Below, one piece after another: positions 18,278-27,807 of a stretch of DNA of 64,000 bases (position 1 is the stretch's first letter; every line of letters starts with the position of its first letter). The notes below the pieces were generated by a model. The model did no database searches. It saw only the letters and a program-made list of their open reading frames with translations, and was not told the DNA's origin. The translations under genes and the position numbers were made by a program. Origin of the DNA: Kushneria avicenniae (GTDB lineage Bacteria > Pseudomonadota > Gammaproteobacteria > Pseudomonadales > Halomonadaceae); assembly GCF_900112585.1 (NCBI RefSeq), contig NZ_FOLY01000004.1:1-64000 (forward strand). The letters run 5' to 3'.

Positions 18278-20112
18278 TGCTCGACGACCTGCTTCCCTAC
18301 TACGAAAAGGAACTCTCGCACCTGCGCTTTCTGGGGCAGGAGTTCGCTGGACGTTATCCCAAGATCGCCTCTCGCCTGCTCCTGGAGGGTGACCATTGCG
18401 AGGATCCACATGCCGAACGCATGATCGAATCCTTCGCTTTTCTGAGCGCGCGCGTCCACAAAAAACTTGATGACGATTTTCCCGAGATTGTGGAGTCCTT
18501 TCTGGACGTGCTGTATCCCCACTATCTGCGGCCCACACCATCGATGTCGATCGTCGAATTCGAGCCGGGCAGACAGACCTCGCTGACCGGGCGCTATCAT
18601 GTCCCGCGTCACAGACTTCTGCATTCGCGTCCGGTGGGCGATGCCTTCTGTCGTTTTCGCACCTGCTATCCGGTCGATGTCTGGCCCATTGCCGTGACAA
18701 ACGCCGGCATGAAGCGACTGGAGCGCTCGGCCTTCAATGCCCATGGTAATGAACATGTCGCACGTCTGAGCCTCTCTCTGGAAAGTCTTGGCAACACCGA
18801 TTTCGCCCAAATGGACGTCGATCGCCTGCGTTTTTTCTTGGATGGTGAAGGCAGCCTGATGCACACACTGCACGAGCTGCTGTTCAACAACGTGGCACGT
18901 GTCAGTCTAAGCTTTACCGACAATGGTCAGCGCCGGGAAATGGCGCTCGATCATGACGCCATTACCCCCGTTGGTTTTGGTGCCGAAGAAGGGCTGATCG
19001 ATTACTCATCACGCTCCTTCATGGGCTACCGACTGCTGCATGAATACTTTGTCTTTCCTGAAAAGTTTCTGTTTTTCGATCTCAACGGTCTATCCCGCCG
19101 GCTTGGCGGTCGACCGGTTACCGCCCTTCAGATCAACATCTCGTTTCATCAATATGATCAGATGGATCAACTGGCCCGTCTGGAGCAGACCCTTGGCCGG
19201 CACAATTTTCGTCTGGGCTGCACACCGGTCGTCAATCTCTTCACCCAGCAGGCCGAGCCCATTCGCCTGACCCATACCCGTCACGAGTATCCCGTGGTCC
19301 CCGACGTGCGCCATGCCCATTCGACGGAAATCGTGTCCATCGACGAAGTGACCCGCGTCGTGCGCAGCACGACACGCGATGAGGTCACGCCCTGCCTGCC
19401 CTTTTTCGAACCCCGCGACAGTGATCATGGCAAGCAGCAGAGCTACTGGATCAGCCGGCGCGTGGCCGCGGCCAGCGGGCGTGACCCGGGAACGGACATG
19501 AGATTGAGGATCGTCGATCGTGAACTGGAGCTTCTCGAAAGCAGCAGTGACACCCTGAGCCTGCGTTTGACCTGCAGTAACCGCGATCTTCCGCGGCTGA
19601 TGACCATTGGCCATCCGCAGGGTGATTTCACCATGGAGCAGGAACAGGTCGTACAGCGTATTCGAGCCTTGAGAAAACCGACGGCGCCAGTACGTCCACC
19701 GCTGGGCAAGGGTCGAATCTGGCGTCTGGTCTCACACCTGTCTCTCAATCACATGTCGCTGGTCAACGACGGGCGCGAGGCCCTGATGGAGCTTTTGACG
19801 CTTTACAACTACCGCGAAACGTCGGCGACCCGCAAACAGATCAACGGTATCACTGCTGTCGAGAGTGCGCCGGTCATGACCCGTATCGGTCATCCCAAAC
19901 CCTCTTTCGTACGTGGCACCGGTATTACGCTGACACTCGATGAAAGTCAGTTCACCGGTAGCGGCATCTATCTCTTTGCCATGGTGCTGGACCACTTTTT
20001 CGGCATGTACTGCTCCCTGAACAGTTTCACCCAATTGACCCTGCGCTCGCCCCAGCGCGAACAGCGAGTTGCCCAATGGCCTCCAAGAACCGGTACTCAG
20101 CCCCTGGTCTGA
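18277..20112 (+). CDS. tssF: T6SS baseplate protein TssF (VasA/ImpG)
   Basis: A 611-residue TssF. MLDDLLPYYEKELSHLRFLGQEFAGRYPKIASRL is the canonical start, and DPHAERMIESFAFLSARVHKKLDDDFPE follows. With TssG it forms the baseplate wedge. The end overlaps tssG by 37 bp, which suggests coupled translation. Confidence 0.97.
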   Translation: MLDDLLPYYEKELSHLRFLGQEFAGRYPKIASRLLLEGDHCEDPHAERMIESFAFLSARVHKKLDDDFPEIVESFLDVLYPHYLRPTPSMSIVEFEPGRQTSLTGRYHVPRHRLLHSRPVGDAFCRFRTCYPVDVWPIAVTNAGMKRLERSAFNAHGNEHVARLSLSLESLGNTDFAQMDVDRLRFFLDGEGSLMHTLHELLFNNVARVSLSFTDNGQRREMALDHDAITPVGFGAEEGLIDYSSRSFMGYRLLHEYFVFPEKFLFFDLNGLSRRLGGRPVTALQINISFHQYDQMDQLARLEQTLGRHNFRLGCTPVVNLFTQQAEPIRLTHTRHEYPVVPDVRHAHSTEIVSIDEVTRVVRSTTRDEVTPCLPFFEPRDSDHGKQQSYWISRRVAAASGRDPGTDMRLRIVDRELELLESSSDTLSLRLTCSNRDLPRLMTIGHPQGDFTMEQEQVVQRIRALRKPTAPVRPPLGKGRIWRLVSHLSLNHMSLVNDGREALMELLTLYNYRETSATRKQINGITAVESAPVMTRIGHPKPSFVRGTGITLTLDESQFTGSGIYLFAMVLDHFFGMYCSLNSFTQLTLRSPQREQRVAQWPPRTGTQPLV

Positions 20113-21149
20113 TCGATCAGGCGCGCGCGGAGCCCTGGCGTTTCGGCTTTTTTCAGCTGGTGCGACTGCTGCGGCTGCACTACAGCCGTAACGGGCGCAT
20201 TGATCCTGAAAACCGCCCGCATCAGGACCCATTGAGATTTCGCAGCCTGCTCTCGCTGAACTTTCCACCCAGCGAGATCAGCGATCTGCGTTTTGAGAGC
20301 GTGCCGTCGGGTCCGGCAGGAGATGCCCCGCTCAGTGAGGTTCAGGTCACCTTCATGGGACTGGTCGGCCCTTCCGGCGTACTGCCTCGACCCTATACCG
20401 AGCTGCTGATCAATCGCCACATGGAAAAGCGTGATGATGCGGCTCACGCCTTCATGGACTTTTTCTCTCATCGAATGACAGCGCTCTTCTATGAGGCATG
20501 GCAGAAGTATCGTTTTCACATCGAGTACGAGCGCAAGGGCAGCGCCGCCTTTGAGGATGCCCTGCTGCATCTGACCGGGCTGACCCGGAACACCATGGCA
20601 AGAACATTTGCCAATGATGACCCGGCGACGCTGCGCCGTGAACTTTTTGACTGGTTTGCCGGGCTCTGGACGCAGCGGCCGCGTAACGCCGGCAACCTGC
20701 AGTCAATGCTGGAATACACCTTCCGACAGCCCTGCCGGGTCAGCTCCTTTGCCGGACGCTGGATCACGCTGGAACGTGATCAGTACACCTGCCTGGGCCA
20801 GTCCAATGCGAAGCTGGGAGAAAGTGCCGTCGCCGGGACCCGGGTAAGGGACTATCAGTCCACCTTTCGCATTACTTTTGGACCGCTATCGCTTGAAGCC
20901 TATGAGGCGCTGCTGCCCGGTACCGAGCAGTATCGCAAGTTGATACGCATGGCACGTTTTTATGTTGGCATCGAACTGGATTTCCAGGTCGAGCTGATTC
21001 TTGATCGCGACGCCATTCCAGGGCCACGGCTCGGTGCAACCGGCAATGTTCGCCCGGGGCATCTGGGCTGGCTTAAATCCGACGATTGCCAGCCACGGGC
21101 ACACGGGCATGCAATCTTTGATATTTTCTACGATGGAGCCACGGCGTGA
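20076..21149 (+). CDS. tssG: T6SS baseplate protein TssG (VasB/ImpH)
   Basis: A 357-residue TssG: EPWRFGFFQLVRLLRL, FRSLLSLNFPPSEI, QVTFMGLVGPSGVLPRPYTELL and FDFFSHRMTALFYEAW-like text are family motifs. It partners with TssF in the wedge. The start is inside the end of tssF and the stop overlaps the tssH GTG (GTGA). Confidence 0.96.
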   Translation: MASKNRYSAPGLIDQARAEPWRFGFFQLVRLLRLHYSRNGRIDPENRPHQDPLRFRSLLSLNFPPSEISDLRFESVPSGPAGDAPLSEVQVTFMGLVGPSGVLPRPYTELLINRHMEKRDDAAHAFMDFFSHRMTALFYEAWQKYRFHIEYERKGSAAFEDALLHLTGLTRNTMARTFANDDPATLRRELFDWFAGLWTQRPRNAGNLQSMLEYTFRQPCRVSSFAGRWITLERDQYTCLGQSNAKLGESAVAGTRVRDYQSTFRITFGPLSLEAYEALLPGTEQYRKLIRMARFYVGIELDFQVELILDRDAIPGPRLGATGNVRPGHLGWLKSDDCQPRAHGHAIFDIFYDGATA

Positions 21150-23824
21150 GTCTCAAATCCCTGTTCGACAAGCTCAATGACCCCACCCGAACCGCCACTG
21201 AAGGGGCGGCAGCGCTCTGTCTTGCCGAGCGTCAGTACGACGTCGATATCGAGCATCTGCTGCTCAAGCTGCTCGACAGCGACGACAACGATATACTGCG
21301 CATCGCGCGTCACTATGACGTAGCGCTTGATCGCCTGGCCGGTCAGCTGGAAGAGACCATTGCCACCTTCAAGACCGGCAACACCCGCACACCAGCCCTG
21401 TCACCGCGTATTACAAAGCTGATCGAGCGCGCCTGGGTCATTGCCTCCATCGATCAGGGCGACACTCTGATTCGCAGCGGCCATATGCTGCTGGCGCTAT
21501 TAAAGGATGACGAACTGCGCCGCGTCGTGATCGAGGGTGCCCGAGCGCTCGAGCGCATCAATGTCGATGATCTACAGGCCCATTTCAACGATCTGGTGGC
21601 CGGCAGCAGCGAAGATCATCATGCTCGCCCCGCCTACGAGGGCGCACCCGATCAGGGCAGTGCTTCAGAGGCTACCGCGGGTACTCGCAGTCAAAAGACC
21701 TCGGCACTGGATCAATACACCATTGATCTCACCGGCAATGCCCGGGCCGGACGCATCGACCCGGTACTGGGAAGAGAGCAGGAAGTACGTCAGATGGTTG
21801 ATATTCTGACCCGCCGGCGTCAGAACAATCCGATCCTTACCGGCGAAGCCGGGGTAGGAAAGACTGCCGTGGTTGAAGGCCTGGCCCTTCGCATTGTCAA
21901 CGGTGATGTACCGCCCCCCCTGAGAAACGTCGAACTGCGCACACTCGATCTCGGTCTTTTGCAGGCTGGTGCCGGCGTCAAGGGTGAGTTCGAAAACCGT
22001 CTTAAAAACGTGATCGAAGAGACGCGTAAAAGCCTACAGCCGATCATCCTTTTCATTGATGAAGCCCATACGCTGATCGGCACCGGTGGCCAGGCCGGTC
22101 AGGGCGATGCCGCCAATCTGCTCAAGCCGGCGCTGGCCCGAGGCGAGCTGCGCACCATCGCCGCCACAACCTGGGCGGAATACAAGAAGTACTTTGAAAA
22201 GGACGCCGCCCTCGCCCGCCGCTTTCAGGTGGTCAAGGTCGAGGAGCCCGAAGAACCAGTGGCCATCAACATGCTGCGCGGTCTGGCCAGCCGCATGCAG
22301 GATCATCATGGCGTGACCATCATGGATGACGCCATCGTTCAGGCCGTCCGGCTGTCTCATCGCTACATTACCGGTCGCCAGCTGCCCGACAAGGCCGTCA
22401 GCGTGCTGGATACCGCCTGCGCTCGAGTAGCACTCGCGCAATCCTCACAGCCCGCCGCGCTGGAAGATGCTTATCGCCGCGTGGACAACCTTCAAACCGA
22501 GATTGAAGTGCTCGAACGCGAGCAGTTCGAAGGCAGCGATCACACTGAAGCGCTCGCGGCACTGCATCAGACGCTGGAATCGACACGCGACGAAATCGAT
22601 GTACTCGAGATGCGCTGGAAGCGCGAGATGGAGATCGTCGAGCGTCTCAAGGCACTGGAAAACCAACGCAACGAGCTGCTGAGCAAGACGGAATCCACAG
22701 CAGAAAGTGACGAAAACAGCGCCACACAGGATCTTGAAGCACTTGGTCGACAGATCGGCGATACTCGCCGCGAACTTTCACAGGTTCAGGAAGCGCAGTC
22801 GCTGGTGCATGGCCACGTTGATGGCAATGTCATCGGGGAAGTCATTTCCGGCTGGACCGGTATTCCACTGGGCAAGATGGTGCGCGACGAGATTACCACT
22901 GTTCAGCAACTGCCCGACCTGCTGGGCGAGCGTGTGCTGGGGCAGGATCATGCCCTTGCAGAAATCGGCAAGCGTATCGCCATTTCACGCGCCCGCATGG
23001 AAGACCCCAACAAGCCGATCGGTGTCTTTCTACTGCTCGGACCCAGCGGCGTAGGCAAGACCGAAACTGCCCTGTCGCTGGCTGATACGCTCTATGGCGG
23101 CGAGCGCAATGTCATCACCATCAACATGTCGGAATACCAGGAAGCCCATACCGTCTCGAGCCTCAAGGGCTCTCCCCCGGGGTATGTGGGCTACGGAGAA
23201 GGTGGTGTGCTGACCGAAGCCGTACGGCGCAAGCCCTATAGCGTGGTGCTGCTTGATGAGGTTGAAAAGGCACACCCGGATGTTCTGGAGCTCTTCTTTC
23301 AGGTCTTCGACAAGGGTGTACTCGATGATGGAGAAGGCCGCGAGATCAACTTCCGCAATACCGTCATTTTGTTGACCTCCAATGTTGGCACCGAAGAGAT
23401 CATGCGGCGCTGTCTCGGCGCCGAGACCCTGCCGGCGCCGGATGATATCGTTGACGGCCTGCGCGATCAGCTCAACACGGTCTTCAAACCGGCCTTTCTG
23501 GGCCGACTCAACATCATCCCCTACTACCCGGTACAAAAGGAGATTCTGGCCAACATCGTGCGTCTCAAGCTTGAGCGCATCAAAAGCCGTTTCGAATACA
23601 ACCACCGTGCAACGCTGGCCTATGATCCGGCCATTATCGAAGCAATTGCCGAGCGCTGCACCGACACCGACAGCGGCGCTCGCAGCATCGACAACATTCT
23701 CTCCGGATCCCTTATGCCCTCGCTCGCCGCACAGGTGCTTGACCGCATGGCACGAGGCGAAGCGATCGAGCGTCTCGATGTCACCCTTGATGATCAGGGC
23801 GAGTTTGCCTATTCGCTGCAGTAA
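21146..23824 (+). CDS. tssH: T6SS AAA+ ATPase TssH (ClpV)
   Basis: An 892-residue Hsp100/Clp ATPase with an N-terminal Clp-N repeat domain, Walker A GEAGVGKT (about 232-239), a middle coiled-coil domain (about 440-560), a second Walker A GPSGVGKT (about 632-639) and the Clp C-terminal domain. ClpV unfolds contracted TssBC sheaths for reuse. The acidic region after the N-domain and the lack of a ClpB-type stress-gene context favour ClpV. GTG start coupled to tssG; last gene of the plus half. Confidence 0.96.
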   Translation: MSLKSLFDKLNDPTRTATEGAAALCLAERQYDVDIEHLLLKLLDSDDNDILRIARHYDVALDRLAGQLEETIATFKTGNTRTPALSPRITKLIERAWVIASIDQGDTLIRSGHMLLALLKDDELRRVVIEGARALERINVDDLQAHFNDLVAGSSEDHHARPAYEGAPDQGSASEATAGTRSQKTSALDQYTIDLTGNARAGRIDPVLGREQEVRQMVDILTRRRQNNPILTGEAGVGKTAVVEGLALRIVNGDVPPPLRNVELRTLDLGLLQAGAGVKGEFENRLKNVIEETRKSLQPIILFIDEAHTLIGTGGQAGQGDAANLLKPALARGELRTIAATTWAEYKKYFEKDAALARRFQVVKVEEPEEPVAINMLRGLASRMQDHHGVTIMDDAIVQAVRLSHRYITGRQLPDKAVSVLDTACARVALAQSSQPAALEDAYRRVDNLQTEIEVLEREQFEGSDHTEALAALHQTLESTRDEIDVLEMRWKREMEIVERLKALENQRNELLSKTESTAESDENSATQDLEALGRQIGDTRRELSQVQEAQSLVHGHVDGNVIGEVISGWTGIPLGKMVRDEITTVQQLPDLLGERVLGQDHALAEIGKRIAISRARMEDPNKPIGVFLLLGPSGVGKTETALSLADTLYGGERNVITINMSEYQEAHTVSSLKGSPPGYVGYGEGGVLTEAVRRKPYSVVLLDEVEKAHPDVLELFFQVFDKGVLDDGEGREINFRNTVILLTSNVGTEEIMRRCLGAETLPAPDDIVDGLRDQLNTVFKPAFLGRLNIIPYYPVQKEILANIVRLKLERIKSRFEYNHRATLAYDPAIIEAIAERCTDTDSGARSIDNILSGSLMPSLAAQVLDRMARGEAIERLDVTLDDQGEFAYSLQ

Positions 23825-23845
23825 CGGCTGAGTTGCCATGGCCAG

Positions 23846-23877
23846 GCGGATGACGGCTCCCGGACGCCGTCATCCGC
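23846..23877 (+). terminator. Hairpin after tssH
   Basis: GCGGATGACGGC and GCCGTCATCCGC form a perfect 12-bp stem with an 8-nt loop, 22 bp after the tssH stop. There is no T run, so it marks the 3' end of the T6SS transcript as a stable hairpin rather than a classic intrinsic terminator. Confidence 0.6.
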
Positions 23878-23949
23878 TGTGACCACCTGCTCTCGGCTGG
23901 CGATCAAAACCTTTTTCAGACATTCATGCCCTAGTCTGTACTCATAAAA

Positions 23950-24387
23950 ATGATGCTTTACTCATCCAATGAAGTGACCGATAGGACAGGCCCAGATAGC
24001 ATCGAGTGCAGCACCGGGTGCTCTGACAACCGTAGCCCAGACAAAGCACAAACATATGCTGTTTTGTCTGCCTTCATTACAGAGCTTTTCAAGCCAGACT
24101 CATGGGATCGCAAGGAACACGGTCCCCGTATCGGCCGTATGTTTCCGACAGACGCCTACGCGGCATCCATTCAGGCATTGAACCGGACAACGATCTTTTT
24201 GCCAAAGGGTCAAAGAATCCACGCCTTAAGGCAAACATTCGTCAGTCACGCCGTCATGAAAGACAATGATCTACGGACGCTGCAACGGATACTTGGCCAT
24301 CAAACCGTTCAGATGACCATGCGCTATGCGCACCTGTCGTCAGAACATCTGCTGGAAGCAGTTAAATTTGGCCCAAGTGTGAGTTAG
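23950..24387 (+). pseudogene. Tyrosine recombinase (phage-type integrase), C-terminal remnant
   Basis: The last ~70 residues match the catalytic C-terminus of tyrosine integrases: HALR (91-94), LGHQ (115-118) and RYAHL with the Tyr nucleophile at 126. The first catalytic Arg and the whole DNA-binding N-terminal half are missing, and residues 1-60 have no integrase likeness, so the gene is truncated or recombined and should be inactive. It points toward the 3' end of the tRNA gene at 24748, the usual arrangement for an integrated element. Confidence 0.75.
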
Positions 24388-24747
24388 CAGGAGATATGGC
24401 ACTGAAGGATTTGGTGGGCGGATATGGGACAAAGCGCGACATGGCGCGGCTCGCAGCGCGACACGATGTTTAATTCAGTGCCAAAGCATACAAAGGCAGA
24501 AAAGGGCCAGCTCATAGAAAGGCAGTACGGTTCACTGAACTATTAAGTAAATTGGACAAAGAGCTTGGTTATTGCCAAATACATTGCGATAACACGCTCA
24601 CTAACCGCGCAACTCGGGTGCCAATTACCTTGCCAAGAAATGCCAAATCCGGCGCGGCGCTACATACAGGTTGCCGCGCATCAGCAACCAAACCGCAACC
24701 AAACATTGAACAGGCTGTCTAATAATCCCGTAACCATTTGATTTAAA
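24388..24747. other. Gene-free stretch between integrase remnant and tRNA
   Basis: About 360 bp with lower GC than the flanking genes. No open frame longer than ~25 codons (starting at 24396) with a plausible ribosome site is present. It looks like degenerate mobile-element DNA. I found no second copy of the tRNA 3' end here that would mark an attachment-site duplication. Confidence 0.5.
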
Positions 24748-24824
<77 letters not shown>

Positions 24825-24898
24825 TGATATTGCGGTTGCGTATGATAACCAAAGCATTGCCGTGAGACCAGTGCTGTTAATCAACAAGGAGTGGGCGC

Positions 24899-25495
24899 AT
24901 GCGTGATCGTTTCTGGAAGATGCTGGGAGTAGCAGGCGTAACGCTTGCAATGACGACACAGGCACACGCAGCCTGGCAGCTTGTTCCCGCCAACAGCGAG
25001 ATCAAGGCTCATGTAGCAGGTGAAGGGCAGCGTGGCCCGATGGAGCGCACCTATCATGTTTCTGATCTGGCAGGCACGATCAATGATGACGGGCAATTCG
25101 AAATGCCGTTGCGCCTTGAGCAGACGGATCTTCTGGGCAAACAGGGCGGTCTGAGCGGCCTCCTGTCAGGGCTTTCCTCCGATTCTGCCATGGTGACGCT
25201 TTCGACAAAGGTCAACCCGGACTGGTTGAGCAATCTTCAGCCGGGAGATTCGACCACCCGTAACGTGACGCTGACCGCCAGCGGCCACCATTTTGAGCGC
25301 AGTGAAGAGATACCCCTGACGCTTGAACGTCTCGACCAGCGGTATTATCACCTGGCATTCGCCGAGCCAATCAGCGTGGATACCCAGCAGTTAATGAAGC
25401 TGGATAACGCACAAACTGTACTGTCTCTATTGGGCTACAAGCGTCTGAATAACAGCATTCCGATCGAACTTGACGCGCGCCTGATCAGGCAGTAA
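24899..25495 (+). CDS. YceI-like periplasmic protein
   Basis: A 198-residue exported protein. Signal peptide about 1-24 ending AHA, mature start AWQLVPANSEI, and a beta-rich body (DLAGTINDDGQFEMPLRLEQTDLL) that resemble the YceI lipocalin-like family, which binds isoprenoid lipids. The match is to the general pattern, not strong motifs. AAGGAG precedes the ATG. It starts 75 bp from the divergent tRNA and ends at a strong terminator. Confidence 0.6.
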   Translation: MRDRFWKMLGVAGVTLAMTTQAHAAWQLVPANSEIKAHVAGEGQRGPMERTYHVSDLAGTINDDGQFEMPLRLEQTDLLGKQGGLSGLLSGLSSDSAMVTLSTKVNPDWLSNLQPGDSTTRNVTLTASGHHFERSEEIPLTLERLDQRYYHLAFAEPISVDTQQLMKLDNAQTVLSLLGYKRLNNSIPIELDARLIRQ

Positions 25496-25511
25496 TGCAA
25501 TACATATAAAA

Positions 25512-25532
25512 GCGCCCGGCACAGCCGGGCGC
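25512..25532. terminator. Bidirectional terminator between YceI-like gene and holin
   Basis: GCGCCCGGC-ACA-GCCGGGCGC forms a perfect 9-bp GC stem with a 3-nt loop. On the minus strand it is followed by TTTTATATG, so it is best placed to end the lysis operon; it can also end the convergent YceI-like transcript. Confidence 0.8.
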
Positions 25533-25552
25533 TCGATGCAGAAAACCATCCC

Positions 25553-26176
25553 TCACTCCTGCATCTCTCGCGGTCGTGGCGGTGCGGCTTCCGAACCACG
25601 ATTATGCATCCCCATATGATTTTCCTCCATCATGGCACGACGTTCGACACTATTGCCATGAAGGTTGATACCCAGTATTCCACTGGCTGAAAAGATTAAC
25701 CAGGTCATGATATCCACACAGTCCTGAATGCGATCCGGATCCCTGATGACGGTCAGGCAGACGGCCAGAGACATGAGCGTCAGCATGCCGCAAAGTGTCC
25801 AGCCGACCCCTGCCCGCCAGTCATTTTTGAAAAGCCCCTTTACGGCAATCTCTACCGGCTGAGATGTGGAAGCCTTTTGATCGATCTCTCCAAGCTGTAG
25901 CCGAATTCTCTCGACATCCAGCATCCGGATTCTCTCCATAAGCTCCGGTTGCTCTTCCAGTGCCGATAGTACGGCACGTGAAGAAGCATCCTTCCAGCAT
26001 CCCAGCGTGGCTGCCACGATGGCCCCTGCAGCCTCACAGGTCACAGGGCTATCAAACAGCCTTGCCACTTCAGGTGCTTCATCGGCGAGACGTCGTCTGA
26101 CGTCACGCCATTCCATGACGAGATCCTCGTCGTTCTCTGGACTCTGCGTTTCGACCAGTGCCAGGTTTGATGTCAT
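25553..26176 (-). CDS. Holin of the three-TM (gene-transfer-agent release) type
   Basis: A 207-residue protein with a soluble N-terminal two-thirds and hydrophobic segments at about 122-144 and 155-171, followed by SGILGINLHGNSVERR, a motif I associate with the Holin_3TMs family. Holins open the inner membrane so that endolysin reaches the wall. The start at 26176 follows GAGG; it overlaps the endolysin end by 74 bp, the common endolysin-holin coupling. An in-frame start at 26203 is less likely. Confidence 0.7.
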   Translation of the reverse strand: MTSNLALVETQSPENDEDLVMEWRDVRRRLADEAPEVARLFDSPVTCEAAGAIVAATLGCWKDASSRAVLSALEEQPELMERIRMLDVERIRLQLGEIDQKASTSQPVEIAVKGLFKNDWRAGVGWTLCGMLTLMSLAVCLTVIRDPDRIQDCVDIMTWLIFSASGILGINLHGNSVERRAMMEENHMGMHNRGSEAAPPRPREMQE

Positions 26177-26738
26177 ACATAGCCTCTTCGAGCCTGACGA
26201 CACGATCTATCCAGCCCTGAGCGAATGCCTGTTGAGAGACATCGCGCCTTGCAAGATCGACCAGCCACGCCAGACGCAGCGCATTAACGGTACTCGCGAG
26301 TGTATTGCCACTATTCACACCGCGAAGCTTGAGCATGGCGTCCACTGCCCTTAGCGTCTGCGTTCCAATGCAACCGTCCACTTCAACGACGCTCCAGCGT
26401 CGCCCGTTGTTGCTCAATACATTGATCACCTCCTGTAGCTGGCGTGCAGCACGTCCAGTTCCGCTATGTACGCCGTAATCGAGCATGGCAATCGCCAGTG
26501 CGGGCGCACGCGCACTGACCTCATCGAGTTTCATCGCATGCCAGTAGGTTTTCAGATAGATTTTTTCAGCCAGCATCTGTGGCAGGTCGCGCATGCTGCC
26601 GCGATAACCATGTTCTGCAGCCACACGCTGCGTAATGCCATAGTTGGTTGCACCACCACGGTCATCGGGGTGGTCAACGAAACCGCCCTCACGTTTCATG
26701 AGGGCGACAATAATCTGACTGCGCTGTGATTCGTTCAT
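26103..26738 (-). CDS. Phage-type endolysin, glycoside hydrolase 108 family muramidase
   Basis: A 211-residue protein whose N-terminus has KREGGFVDHPDDRGGATNYG, the GH108 (ZliS/DUF847) active-site region with catalytic Glu at 17 (EGG). The C-terminal half (about 95-170, with VDGCIGTQTLRAVDAM) matches the paired predicted peptidoglycan-binding domain. It cleaves glycan strands of peptidoglycan. No signal peptide, so it needs the holin for release. CGGAGAG ribosome site. Divergent from the repressor, which probably controls it. Confidence 0.9.
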   Translation of the reverse strand: MNESQRSQIIVALMKREGGFVDHPDDRGGATNYGITQRVAAEHGYRGSMRDLPQMLAEKIYLKTYWHAMKLDEVSARAPALAIAMLDYGVHSGTGRAARQLQEVINVLSNNGRRWSVVEVDGCIGTQTLRAVDAMLKLRGVNSGNTLASTVNALRLAWLVDLARRDVSQQAFAQGWIDRVVRLEEAMYDIKPGTGRNAESRERRGSRHGMA

Positions 26739-26930
26739 GAGACTCTCCGTACGTATGGGTAAGGTTAAAAACCATCCGCAAACAGGAACTCGCGCTTTTC
26801 ACATGGCAATATCCAGTCACCGGATGCACAATATGCACATATTTGGTTAACAACTGCGAGTATGCGCAGGTTTTAATTAACCATCAAGGATATTTTTAAA
26901 AAGTTTTAATACTTCCAGCGAGAGCCGGTC
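26739..26930. promoter_or_regulatory. Divergent lysis-operon / repressor control region with TTAACCA sites
   Basis: AT-rich 192-bp region between the endolysin and repressor starts. It contains TGGTTAA at 26844-26850 and TTAACCA at 26877-26883, an inverted pair 26 bp apart, plus a related GGTTAAAAACC at 26763-26773 close to the endolysin. The same heptamer recurs before the beta-helix gene, so these are probable repressor operators. Confidence 0.55.
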
Positions 26931-27629
26931 ATGCAGAGAGTGAGTGAAATACGACGGGACAACGCGCGCGCGCTGCGCGATCAGGCAGGGAGCAACAAGG
27001 CGTTTGCCGAGTGCGTTGGCGTTGAGCCACCGGCGGCCAGCCGGGTATTGAGCAACAGGGCAACACGCAATATCGGTGATGATTTCGCACGCCGTATCGA
27101 AGCAGCCTTCGACAAGGAGGATGGCTGGCTGGACAGCGTTCACGAAACGCCTGGAGTTCGGCAAGACAATGTGGTCGCCATGCCTGCTCGTAGTGACAAC
27201 AGTATCGACCAGGCGCCTGTCATGAACGGGATGGCCCCTCTGCTCAGCTGGGTGCAGGCTGGTGCCTGGACCGAGACGTCAGCCAGCGTTATCGACCACG
27301 GAGATCAGGAGTCCTTTCCACGCCCACCCAACTGTGGTCCCGGCTGTTTCGTGCTTCGCGTTCGCGGAGAATCCATGATGGAGGTCTACCCGCCGGGAAC
27401 GCTGATTTTCGTGGATCCAGACGTTCAGGCCATGTCGGGGGACGATGTGATCGTGCAATGCGAAGAGCATGGCAGCGCCGAGGCCACCTTCAAACGCTAT
27501 ATCGAGGAACCAGGCCAGCCGCCCATGCTCAAGGCATTAAACCGTGCCTGGGCACAACAGTACATGGCACTTGGTCCTCATTGCCGAATCATTGGTGTGG
27601 TCATGGCTCAGATGATGCTGCGCCGGTGA
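26931..27629 (+). CDS. CI/LexA-type transcriptional repressor (HTH + S24 self-cleaving peptidase)
   Basis: A 232-residue phage-type repressor. Residues about 5-70 form an XRE-like helix-turn-helix (NKAFAECVGVEPPAASRVL). The C-terminal S24 domain has the cleavage site Ala110-Gly111 (VQAGAW), Ser148 (RGESM) and Lys188 (TFKRY), so RecA-stimulated self-cleavage should be intact. DNA damage would then relieve repression. It lies between the lysis cassette and the beta-helix gene, and both flanking regions carry TTAACCA repeats. Confidence 0.92.
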   Translation: MQRVSEIRRDNARALRDQAGSNKAFAECVGVEPPAASRVLSNRATRNIGDDFARRIEAAFDKEDGWLDSVHETPGVRQDNVVAMPARSDNSIDQAPVMNGMAPLLSWVQAGAWTETSASVIDHGDQESFPRPPNCGPGCFVLRVRGESMMEVYPPGTLIFVDPDVQAMSGDDVIVQCEEHGSAEATFKRYIEEPGQPPMLKALNRAWAQQYMALGPHCRIIGVVMAQMMLRR

Positions 27630-27690
27630 CCCATATTAATCTTTCAGCAAATTACTGTTCAAAAAGGATTAATTTTCCGCGCCAAAATAA

Positions 27691-27743
27691 TTAACCATAA
27701 AAGCCAATTTAGGGGTTGACGGTATTAACCAAATAATTAACCA
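27691..27743 (+). promoter_or_regulatory. Promoter/operator region of the beta-helix gene
   Basis: TTAACCA occurs at 27691-27697, 27725-27731 and 27737-27743. A TTGACG at 27716-27721 can serve as a -35, which places the last two copies across the spacer and -10, where repressor binding would block RNA polymerase. A TGGTTA also occurs near 27787. The copies are direct repeats 12 and 34 bp apart. Confidence 0.55.
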
Positions 27744-27807
27744 TGATTACACGTTATCCAAAAAGGGTAACCGCACGACACCAACATGGTTATTTTGGAG
27801 AATACGC

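Noticed and set aside
21146-23824. Possible housekeeping ClpB rather than ClpV
   Set aside because: Coupled to tssG by a GTGA overlap and last in the T6SS operon; context fixes it as TssH.
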